DNA of 64,000 bases. Origin: Paracoccaceae bacterium (GTDB lineage Bacteria > Pseudomonadota > Alphaproteobacteria > Rhodobacterales > Rhodobacteraceae). The position numbers and the translations under genes are program-made. Numbering within the stretch: position 1 is the first letter of the stretch; the number at the start of each line of letters is the position of its first letter. Shown here piece after piece: positions 17,046 through 24,156 of this stretch. The notes beneath the pieces are model-generated. The model saw only the letters and a program-made list of their open reading frames with translations. It was not told the origin of the DNA and made no database searches. The stretch spans positions 3,520,136 to 3,584,135 of the forward strand of contig JAWPMR010000001.1 of the NCBI GenBank assembly GCA_033344815.1. Reading direction: 5' to 3'.

Positions 17046-18818
17046 ATGTCCCTTATTAATATTTTAAACCTTTTTTCCGGTGGCCTGAAAACAAGCGGTT
17101 CAGACGAGAGCGAACTGATCATCGGGTCTTTTGGAAATGACGAATTAGATGGAAATGGTGGCGATGATTTGATCTTTGCTCTGTCTGGCGATGACAAGCT
17201 GTCAGGCGGACTTGGCGCTGATACGATCTTTGCTGGTAGCGGTGATGACACTGTTGAGGGCGGGGACGGAGAAGATCACCTGTTTGGCGGTACCGGCGAC
17301 GATCGCATTGTCGGCAACAAAGGCAATGACTCGATGTTTGGCGGGCAGGGAAATGACATGCTGGTCTGGAACAACGGTGATGGTTCCGATTTGATGGATG
17401 GCGGCCAAGGATACGATCAGGTACAAGTCAATTTCGACACTGATCTTGTAGACAACGATCTGCAGAACAAAGACGTGGCGGAGTTTTCCGTGACAGACGA
17501 AGGTGTCCAATTTGCGCGTATCGAGGTAAATGATCAGACGGAGCGCGGGCTCTTTCAACTCGACATCCGCAACACCGAAGCGCTTGAAACCAATTTTGGT
17601 GGCGGCGATGATACGGCTGTGATCAAAGATACCGTACTGGATGAAATCACCCTGGATCTTGACGGCGGCGATGGCATTGACACGCTGGATCTGTCGCAGG
17701 CAGCAGGTCCCGCAGAGGTGATCTTGGGCCGAAACAAGCTGAACGAGTCTACTGTCGAAAACTTCGAGAACGTTGTTGGCACGGCCTTTGATGACACAAT
17801 CCGCGGCAATAATCAGGATAACGTCATTTCCGGCCTTGACGGCCAAGACAAGATTTTCGGCCATGGCGGCGATGACACCTTGGTTGGTGGCAAAGGCAAC
17901 GACAAGATCTTTGGCGGCAAGGGCGATGACAAACTGGTCTGGAACAATGGTGATGGTTCTGACTTGATGAAAGGTGGCAGCGGCGATGATCTGGTTCAGG
18001 TCAATTTTGACACAGATCTTGTCGATGATGATTTGCAAAACAAGGATGTGGCCGAGTTTTCCACAACCAGTCATGGCGTTGAGTTTGCGCGCATCGAAGT
18101 GAACGAACAGACCGAACGGGGGCTCTTCCAGCTCGATATTCGGGAAACGGAAACGCTGGAGACAAACTTTGGCGGTGGCGATGACACGGCGGTGATCGTT
18201 GGGACCGTATTGGATGAGATTGTTCTGGATCTGGACGGTGGTGACGGGATTGATTTGCTGGACTTCAGCCAAGCAGCCTACGGGGTAAACGTAGATCTGG
18301 CCGCGGGAACCATGAACAGCATCGGCGATGTTGTCACCGGTGAAAGCGGGGAAGGCGTCATTTCCAGCAGCGGCGAGGGTGTCATCGACACTAGCGGTGC
18401 AACCGGCGTTCCCGTAAGTGCAGAAGATATTGATGCCTTGACGCCTCTTAACAGCACCTCAAGCGCCGTCAACTTCGAGAATGTCACCGGCTCGGCATTC
18501 GACGATACAATCACCGGCAATGATCAGGATAACGTGATCCGCGGTGGTGCGGGCAATGACATCATGTTGGGTGGTGAAGGCGCGGATACTTTCGTTTTCT
18601 TCGAAGAAGATACAGGTGTCGACGTCATTCTGGATTTCAATTTCGGAGAAGACAGCTTGTTGTTCGTTACAAATGATCCGGATGTGACGACCGAAAACCT
18701 GCTCGCCAATTTGTCCCAGGTCGGAGACGACGTGGAACTGTCTCTGAACAACAAAGTGATCACATTCGAAGACGCTGTGGTCACAGACTTTTTCGCCGAC
18801 GATTTTATGATTGCATAG
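17046..18818 (+). CDS. RTX-repeat calcium-binding protein, probable type I secretion substrate
   Basis: 590-residue acidic protein with no N-terminal signal. Glycine/aspartate nonapeptides of the GGxGxDxUx type run through residues 25-105 (e.g. 'GGTGDDRIVGNKGNDSMFGG') and return near 250-295 and 495-520; they form Ca-binding beta-rolls. A 116-residue block occurs twice in register (from residue 106 and again from 297). The C-terminus, 'VVTDFFADDFMIA', is of the kind recognised by type I exporters, but no exporter gene is nearby. GGAG 6 nt before 17046 favours this ATG over one at 17034. Function is unknown: no lipase, protease or adhesin domain is evident. An ECF-type promoter and a terminator bracket it as a single-gene unit. 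Confidence 0.88.
   Translation: MSLINILNLFSGGLKTSGSDESELIIGSFGNDELDGNGGDDLIFALSGDDKLSGGLGADTIFAGSGDDTVEGGDGEDHLFGGTGDDRIVGNKGNDSMFGGQGNDMLVWNNGDGSDLMDGGQGYDQVQVNFDTDLVDNDLQNKDVAEFSVTDEGVQFARIEVNDQTERGLFQLDIRNTEALETNFGGGDDTAVIKDTVLDEITLDLDGGDGIDTLDLSQAAGPAEVILGRNKLNESTVENFENVVGTAFDDTIRGNNQDNVISGLDGQDKIFGHGGDDTLVGGKGNDKIFGGKGDDKLVWNNGDGSDLMKGGSGDDLVQVNFDTDLVDDDLQNKDVAEFSTTSHGVEFARIEVNEQTERGLFQLDIRETETLETNFGGGDDTAVIVGTVLDEIVLDLDGGDGIDLLDFSQAAYGVNVDLAAGTMNSIGDVVTGESGEGVISSSGEGVIDTSGATGVPVSAEDIDALTPLNSTSSAVNFENVTGSAFDDTITGNDQDNVIRGGAGNDIMLGGEGADTFVFFEEDTGVDVILDFNFGEDSLLFVTNDPDVTTENLLANLSQVGDDVELSLNNKVITFEDAVVTDFFADDFMIA
17361..17708 (+). repeat. RTX protein internal duplication, copy 1
   Basis: 116 codons beginning LVWNNGDGSDLM and ending near LSQAA match codons 573 nt downstream without any insertion or deletion. 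Many synonymous differences separate the copies, so the duplication is not recent. Confidence 0.85.
17934..18281 (+). repeat. RTX protein internal duplication, copy 2
   Basis: Second copy of the 116-codon block, in the same frame. Shared phrases include VQVNFDTDLVD, NKDVAEFS, TERGLFQLDIR and LETNFGGGDDTAVI. The copies alternate with RTX nonapeptide blocks, giving a beta-roll, module, beta-roll, module layout. Confidence 0.85.
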
Positions 18819-18845
18819 TTTAACGATGACATCTGAGGCGTGCGG

Positions 18846-18875
18846 CCCCGTCAGCTTTCTTGCTGGCGGGGTTTC
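18846..18875 (+). terminator. Rho-independent terminator of the RTX gene
   Basis: CCCCGTCAGC pairs with GCTGGCGGGG (ten pairs, one G-U) around a 6-nt loop and is followed by a short TTT run. It starts 28 nt after the RTX stop. Confidence 0.75.
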
Positions 18876-19302
18876 GTACTTTGTGAGCTTGCGCAATGCC
18901 ATGAACGCCGTCAGTCATGTGACGCTCTTGGAACCATTTCCTTAAACGAAAAGCGGCAGTGAAACAGCCTTTGCGACCTGCGCCTCAAAGAAATCATATT
19001 CATGGGTTCGTGTCTCGCGGCAATCGGGAACCCTTTGCGCTAAACTCCAAGGCACTCAGCGCGGTTGCGATCTGAGGGCGCGAGAGAAATTACGGCAATT
19101 CGATGCATCTTCGCGGGGAAGTCGGGGCAAAGTGCAGATCGCGAAACCAGGAGCGCGCGCCACATTCTGTCTGACTAGATATGCAAGAATGCGCTCAGCG
19201 CACTTTCTTACCCGTCCAATCCGCTTCGCTTATGAGTTGTATCTGCCCTCTTCAAATGGCAATTGTTAACTGAAATTTTGTGGATCGGCGAACCTAAGAA
19301 AA
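18876..19302. other. Intergenic stretch upstream of the ECF sigma gene
   Basis: No gene is visible. It does not contain the GAACC-N16-CGAC promoter seen at three neighbouring genes; the GAACC at 18931 is not followed by CGAC at the right distance. The sigma gene is therefore not obviously autoregulated through that motif. Confidence 0.5.
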
Positions 19303-19839
19303 ATGGATGATCAAGATCTCATTGCCAGCATCGGGACGGGTGACAAGAGCGCCATGCACGAGTTCTATAAGCGCTACAATGATGCAGTATACGCCTTTGC
19401 AATGGCGCGCTGTGGCAATACCGAGTTGGCATCAGATTGTGTGCATGACACGATGCTTGATGTCTGGCGTACCGCGTCGCGTTTCGCGGGGCAGTCAAGT
19501 GTCAAGACCTGGCTGTTTTCCATCGCGCGCAATAAACTGGTCGATGCCTTGCGTAAGCGCGGGAAGCTTTCTTTTGTGGAAGAAGTGCCTGAAAGCGTGG
19601 ACAGCGCGCCCAATCCTGAGGCAGCAGCCATAGCGGCGTCAGAAAACAAAAGACTTCATGCTTGTCTGGATGGGTTGAAAGACGTTCAGCAGGCCGCGAT
19701 CCGCCTCGCCTTTCTCGAAGACCTGACATACCCGGAAATCGCTGAAATCGAAGCCGTGCCCGTCGGGACGATCAAAACCCGCATTTTTCACGCCAAGCAG
19801 GCTCTGATGCGGTGCCTTTCGGCAGGATTGCGCCGTTAG
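19303..19839 (+). CDS. RNA polymerase ECF-type sigma factor
   Basis: 178-residue group IV sigma factor with only regions 2 and 4. Region 2 covers about residues 8-80: 'LASDCVHDTMLDVWRTASRF' is region 2.2, and 'VKTWLFSIARNKLVDALRKR' covers regions 2.3-2.4 that melt and read the -10 element. Region 4 covers about 115-170: 'LAFLEDLTYPEIAEIEAVPV' followed by 'GTIKTRIFHAKQAL', the helix-turn-helix reading the -35 element. Its stop is 1 nt from the stop of the convergent anti-sigma-like gene. It is the natural candidate to recognise the three GAACC-N16-CGAC promoters nearby. Confidence 0.92.
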   Translation: MDDQDLIASIGTGDKSAMHEFYKRYNDAVYAFAMARCGNTELASDCVHDTMLDVWRTASRFAGQSSVKTWLFSIARNKLVDALRKRGKLSFVEEVPESVDSAPNPEAAAIAASENKRLHACLDGLKDVQQAAIRLAFLEDLTYPEIAEIEAVPVGTIKTRIFHAKQALMRCLSAGLRR

Positions 19840-19840
19840 A

Positions 19841-20410
19841 TCATTGCTCGGTAACAAACTCCACCAGATCGGTGCGCGTAGTGAGAACTTCGAGCGCCTG
19901 CTGCTGCACCTCCGCGTTGGCAAATGAAATGCGCACCAGTCCCAGTGCGCTCGGACCGTCGGTGATCCTACCTTCCAAGGGCAACAGCAATGCACCGATG
20001 TCCCCGATCGTCACGTTCTCGGCAAATTTGATCTGAATAACGAAAGCCTCCGCGCGCTCCGTCGCGGTGCTGAACCCCTCTGACACGCCGTTCGTGTGGG
20101 GCACTATGGTCAATTGCCAAGCTGCGACTGCGATTGTTGCGACAGCTGCATATTTCAAAAGCGGCGCCCAAGGGCGGCGGTTCTCATTCGCAGGCTGTGG
20201 TTTGGCGTCAATGCTGTTTGACAATCTGGTCCAAACAGCTTCTGCGTTTTCGTGCCTTGGACCTGTCGCCAGTTGCGCGCGCACGGATCGCATCACATTG
20301 ACTTCCGAAGAAAGTGACGCGTCGCCCGCCATGTCTTGCTCGAACTTTTCGCGGTCCTTCGGGCCAAGCCGGTTTTGCAGGTAGTCCAGTATTGTGTCGT
20401 CACGATCCAT
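19841..20410 (-). CDS. Membrane anti-sigma-like protein with prodomain-like periplasmic part
   Basis: 189-residue protein opposite the ECF sigma gene. Residues 1-80 are a polar helical cytoplasmic part (MDRDDTILDYLQNRLGPKDR), as in anti-sigma domains, but without the HxxxCxxC zinc motif. One membrane helix spans about 82-103. The periplasmic part (120-189) follows a beta-alpha-beta-beta-alpha-beta pattern: 'AFVIQIKFAENVT', 'GDIGALLLPLEGRI', 'DGPSALGLVRISF', 'NAEVQQQALEVLTTRT', 'LVEFVTE'. This resembles subtilase propeptide/I9-like domains. A longer frame from 20467 exists, but the ECF-type promoter's -10 element (20445-20451) lies inside that extension, so the ATG at 20410 is chosen. A role as anti-sigma factor is inferred from position and topology. 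Confidence 0.7.
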   Translation of the reverse strand: MDRDDTILDYLQNRLGPKDREKFEQDMAGDASLSSEVNVMRSVRAQLATGPRHENAEAVWTRLSNSIDAKPQPANENRRPWAPLLKYAAVATIAVAAWQLTIVPHTNGVSEGFSTATERAEAFVIQIKFAENVTIGDIGALLLPLEGRITDGPSALGLVRISFANAEVQQQALEVLTTRTDLVEFVTEQ

Positions 20411-20444
20411 GTCTTCACGCCGATGCAGTTGCAGTGTCCTTAGC

Positions 20445-20472
20445 TTTGTCGCACAGTCTTTCGACAAGGTTC
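20445..20472 (-). promoter_or_regulatory. ECF-type promoter of the anti-sigma gene
   Basis: On the minus strand TTTTGAACCTTG is followed 16 nt after GAACC by CGACAAA (GAACC complement at 20468-20472, CGACAAA complement at 20445-20451). The -35 element is the inverted copy of the one at 20511-20522. The start codon at 20410 is 34 nt downstream of the -10 element. Confidence 0.75.
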
Positions 20473-20514
20473 AAAAAAATAGCTGGCTGGATCCACATTT
20501 TTTTCGTTTCTTTT

Positions 20515-20542
20515 GAACCTTGGCCCGGTTTCGGGCGACAAA
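20515..20542 (+). promoter_or_regulatory. ECF-type promoter of the subtilase lipoprotein gene
   Basis: GAACC at 20515-20519, 16-nt spacer, CGACAAA at 20536-20542. Spacing and both core elements equal those of the divergent promoter at 20445-20472. The surrounding 12 nt (TTTTGAACCTTG) are a perfect inverted repeat of 20465-20476. Confidence 0.75.
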
Positions 20543-20596
20543 ACAGATGATACAAGGCATGTCCTTGTTCGACCCTGCATCAAAAGGAGAAGAGAC

Positions 20597-21766
20597 ATGT
20601 TTCGTGCAGTGATCTGCATTCGCCCAATCGTCATCGTCTTTCTCTTCCTTGCCCTGTTTGGGTGCGCGCCAGTTCCCGGTGGTGTCGACGCACAGGGTAT
20701 GGACGGCACGACTGTTGTCGGGCCGCGCATCGTAATCGGTCTGGTCCCGGATGCACAATCAACGGCTGACATGCGTGGTGCCGCCTTGTCAGGTGGGTAT
20801 CAGGAGCTGGACGTATCGCGTCTGGCCGGCCTTGATCTGACAATGCTGACGTTCCGGATGCCTGAGGGCATTACCGGACCCGAGGCCATAGCAGAACTTG
20901 AAGCTGCGGTCCCGACCTCAACGGTGGGCATCAACCACGCCTATCGGCTGCAGCAAGCAACGGGGGGCTTGCAGGCGTTGGATTATGCCAACGATATGAT
21001 GCGGTGGCGCGAAAATGGATGTCGCGCGGTTGCGCCAGTCGGGGTGATTGATACCGGAATCGATACTGCCGCTCCTGCGCTTAAAGGTACGCAAATTACC
21101 ACACGCGCTTTTTTCGCAGGTCGCGCGTCCCCGGCCGTTCATGGCACTGATGTCGCCTCGGTACTGGCCAGCCCCAGCCGCTTGCGCGGAGTCAAGATCT
21201 ATGGCGCAAATGTATTTGGACAGCAGGATGCGCTTGGGTTGAAAGCCGGTGCGGATGCGCTGGTGCGCGCGCTTGACTGGCTGGCCGAAGAAGACGTTCG
21301 CTTTGTCAATCTGGCGCTCGCCGGGCCTTACAACAAGCTGCTCGACCTCGCTGTAGATCGGGCTGTTGCGCGCGGTTTGGTTTTGGTGGCCGCCGTCGGC
21401 AATGACGGACCAGAGGTCGATCCGCTTTATCCTGCAGGTTTTGACGGGGTGATCGCCGTAACGGCAGTCGATGCGGAGGGGCGGATTTACCGCAATGCTG
21501 TGCGGGGTCCACATGTGGATGTCGCTGCTCCCGGCGTCGATGTACTTGTAACTTCGAGCCAAAACGCACGTTTCGTGACCGGCACGTCGATTGCGACACC
21601 CTTGATTACTGCTCGCCTGGCTGCCGATCCGGGGCTCGCCACAGCGCGCAATGTTTCGGATGTACGCGCGCGCCTCGCAGTAACCAGCGCAGAACTTGGA
21701 CCAGCAGGACGTGATCCGATGTTCGGCTACGGCTTGGCCCTTGCCGAAAACATCTGTGATGAATGA
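20597..21766 (+). CDS. S8 (subtilisin-like) serine peptidase, probable lipoprotein
   Basis: 389-residue subtilase. AAGGAGA lies 7-13 nt before the ATG at 20597; an earlier in-frame ATG at 20513 lies inside the promoter -35 element and is rejected. A hydrophobic segment (residues 9-22) ends in a Cys at 23 (ALFGC), a plausible lipobox. Residues 40-125 look like a propeptide. The catalytic triad is complete: Asp152 in 'GVIDTGID', His182 in 'VHGTDVASVL', Ser331 in 'GTSIATP', with oxyanion Asn269 in 'AVGND'. It should act in the periplasm. Shared promoter type and divergent arrangement with the anti-sigma gene suggest that the two proteins interact. Target unknown. Confidence 0.88.
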   Translation: MFRAVICIRPIVIVFLFLALFGCAPVPGGVDAQGMDGTTVVGPRIVIGLVPDAQSTADMRGAALSGGYQELDVSRLAGLDLTMLTFRMPEGITGPEAIAELEAAVPTSTVGINHAYRLQQATGGLQALDYANDMMRWRENGCRAVAPVGVIDTGIDTAAPALKGTQITTRAFFAGRASPAVHGTDVASVLASPSRLRGVKIYGANVFGQQDALGLKAGADALVRALDWLAEEDVRFVNLALAGPYNKLLDLAVDRAVARGLVLVAAVGNDGPEVDPLYPAGFDGVIAVTAVDAEGRIYRNAVRGPHVDVAAPGVDVLVTSSQNARFVTGTSIATPLITARLAADPGLATARNVSDVRARLAVTSAELGPAGRDPMFGYGLALAENICDE

Positions 21767-22277
21767 CCTTTGGTTGCGTTTTTGTCGCGGATCTTGTCAA
21801 CCACAAATGGAAGCGCAGGACCCCTGGTCTAAGGTAACATCCACGGTTGCAAACTCACACAAAGCAAACGCCATTATCCAATTGGGCCGATCGTTTTCGA
21901 GACTGGTGTCTTCTTATGCGGCAACGTGTTCCGCACTGCGAAACTTTCTGTCACATCTGAGGTCAGATCCAAAACGCCGCTTCTTTTTTGACGGTATCCG
22001 GCGTGATTCCATGACTTGTCATCTCAGATGAGGTCGCCCTTTCATGCAGATCTCAACCAGCGAGCAGATTGTGAGTTTTGACGACACGCTTCACATAAAG
22101 CCTCAAGATGTGATCGGTTCAACGGCTCGCTACAGCCTCTGTTTTTCAAACTGACACACCAACGGAGTGGCGTAACTGTGTCGTTTTTTGCAGTGGGATA
22201 TTAGCCGGTCCAGCGTTGACATCTGGCCGGACTGGCTGAAAATCTAAACATTCCCGTCAGTCCGCGGACAGTTTTCA
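21767..22277. other. Intergenic stretch, nothing recognised
   Basis: About 510 nt between the subtilase and serine hydrolase genes. No gene, RNA or convincing promoter was found in it. Confidence 0.5.
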
Positions 22278-23288
22278 ATGCAGCGCTTCAACCGACGACA
22301 CTTCATTGCAGCCTCAGCTGCCATTACAGCGCTCCCGTTGCGGGCCCAGTCACAGACGTGGGGTATGGTTGCTGGCGCGGCAAATACGCTTGAGCAGTGT
22401 CACGCGATCCTCATTCATCAACATGGGAAAGCTGTGCTGTCTGAGGTGTTTCGCGGTCCGCAAATGGGCCGCGCCGTGCCCATCAAATCGGTGTCAAAAA
22501 CGCTTGTCGCGGCCCTCACCGGGGCAGCGCTTGATCTTGGTGAAATCCCTTCCACGCAAGCCACCATCGTCCAGCTTGCGCCGGGGCTGATCCCGCCCGG
22601 TGCTGATCCGCGCGTGGAACAGATCACGGTCGAAAACCTTGTGACCATGCAAGCGGGACTGGAACGGACTTCGGGTCCCAATTACGGAAGATGGATCAAT
22701 AGTGCCAATTGGGTCAGCGACGCGTTGACGCGCCCTTTTGTGGCAGAGCCAGGCACGCGAATGCTTTATTCAACGGGTTCTTTTCACGTGCTTGGAGCGA
22801 TACTGTCGGAAGTCGCGGGTCTGAGCCTGCTAGACCTCGCGAGGCAACGGCTCGGGGCACCGTTGGGTATCGATATCCCTGCCTGGACCCGTGATCCACA
22901 AGGGCGCTACCTGGGTGGCAACGAAATGTCGCTCAGCCTGCCAGCGATGGTCCGCTTTGGGGAGGTTTATCGACTGGGCGGAATTTTGGAAGAAACGCGT
23001 GTGCTCAGCGGTAACTGGATAAACGCATCTTTCCAACCGGCGACCCGTTCGCCATGGTCTGGTTTGCGTTATGGTTATGGCTGGTTTCTGGGTGAGTCCG
23101 GTGGTGATTTTTATGCGCTGGCACGAGGGTATGGTGGGCAGATAATTTGCGTCGTTCCCGGGCTTGGATTGACGATTGCCATCACGTCTGATCCGACACG
23201 ACCCGCACGCAGTGGCGGCTATTTCGGCGACTTAATCCGCTTGATCGAAGGCACGATCTTGCCAATGGCCCGTCGCGAAGCAGCATAG
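22278..23288 (+). CDS. Serine hydrolase, beta-lactamase/penicillin-binding protein fold, Tat-exported
   Basis: 336-residue class C-like serine hydrolase. The N-terminus 'RRHFIAASAAITALPLRAQS' is a twin-arginine-type signal. The SxxK motif is 'SVSK' (Ser71, Lys74), the Tyr motif is in 'MLYSTGSFHV' near residue 158 and the third-motif region is 'GYGGQIICVVPG' near 274. Family members include esterases, peptidases and true beta-lactamases; nothing points to one of these. No good Shine-Dalgarno is seen, so the start rests on the signal peptide. A DUF1194 gene follows 112 nt later on the same strand. Confidence 0.87.
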   Translation: MQRFNRRHFIAASAAITALPLRAQSQTWGMVAGAANTLEQCHAILIHQHGKAVLSEVFRGPQMGRAVPIKSVSKTLVAALTGAALDLGEIPSTQATIVQLAPGLIPPGADPRVEQITVENLVTMQAGLERTSGPNYGRWINSANWVSDALTRPFVAEPGTRMLYSTGSFHVLGAILSEVAGLSLLDLARQRLGAPLGIDIPAWTRDPQGRYLGGNEMSLSLPAMVRFGEVYRLGGILEETRVLSGNWINASFQPATRSPWSGLRYGYGWFLGESGGDFYALARGYGGQIICVVPGLGLTIAITSDPTRPARSGGYFGDLIRLIEGTILPMARREAA

Positions 23289-23400
23289 CTCTCGTGCTTC
23301 TGCCTGTATTTGTAGCAAGTCGAGCCCATCGTATCATAGGCAGACCCGGCGACACAGGATGCCCCTTGTCCGGCGCATCATGATGCAAGATAAACAGAAT

Positions 23401-24120
23401 ATGGTTCTACGTTTAATTCTGCTTTTGCTTCTCGCGGGCCCGTTGGCCGCACAAACCCAACGTGAAGCTGGGTTGGAGCTGGTTCTTCTTGCTGATGCAT
23501 CCGGCTCGATTGATGCCGAAGAACTCTCCTTTCAGCGTCAGGGCTATGCGCTTGCCATCACCGATGAGGCGGTGGTGTCGGCCATTCGCAACTCGATCTA
23601 CGGCAACGTGGCTGTTACCTATGTCGAATGGGCCAGCAATACCGCTGTGGTGGTGCCCTGGACCATCGTGGACAGCGCAGAAACTGCGCGAGCCTTTGCA
23701 GACAATCTGACGGGCCCGCCACGTCAGGCATATGGGAGCAACGCTATCGGAGGCGCGCTTTTGGATGCAAAACGCTTGATCGAGCAAAATGACATCTACG
23801 CGCCACGCGCTGTCATCGACTTTTCAGGCGACAGTATCCGCAATTCTTCGGGTCCGTCCATCAGTGCCGCGCGCGCCGAAGTGCTTGCCGCTGGCATCAC
23901 GATCAACGCCCTGCCGATCCTGCGACCGGAAGACGGGCGCCGTGCGGGTGCCAATCTTGAAGCGGAATATGAAAGTCGGATCATTGGAGGGCCCGGGGCC
24001 TTCATGGTCACCGCTGAAGGGCGTTCCAGCTTTGCGGAAACGGTGCGACGCAAACTGGTGCTGGAAATATCGGGCCTGACTCCAGACACACAGATCGCAA
24101 CGGTCGAGGCACCGCGATAG
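23401..24120 (+). CDS. DUF1194 family protein, von Willebrand A-like, exported
   Basis: About 239-residue protein. The hydrophobic signal 'VLRLILLLLLAGPLAAQ' is followed by 'LELVLLADASGSIDAEE', a MIDAS-type DxSxS metal site. 'RAVIDFSGDSIRNS' near residue 138 and 'AAGITINALPIL' complete the DUF1194 pattern. Function is unknown; VWA domains usually mediate metal-dependent protein contacts. The start is uncertain: ATG codons at 23359, 23380, 23383 and 23401 are all in frame and none has a clear ribosome site. 23401 is chosen because the signal peptide begins there. Confidence 0.85.
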   Translation: MVLRLILLLLLAGPLAAQTQREAGLELVLLADASGSIDAEELSFQRQGYALAITDEAVVSAIRNSIYGNVAVTYVEWASNTAVVVPWTIVDSAETARAFADNLTGPPRQAYGSNAIGGALLDAKRLIEQNDIYAPRAVIDFSGDSIRNSSGPSISAARAEVLAAGITINALPILRPEDGRRAGANLEAEYESRIIGGPGAFMVTAEGRSSFAETVRRKLVLEISGLTPDTQIATVEAPR

Positions 24121-24156
24121 TGCTGCGGCCACTCCCAACGCGACTTTCGTGTTCGG

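Noticed and set aside
18931-18960. GAACC element upstream of the ECF sigma gene, considered as a fourth ECF promoter
   Set aside because: The sequence 16 nt downstream is AGCGGC, not CGAC, so the shared architecture is absent.
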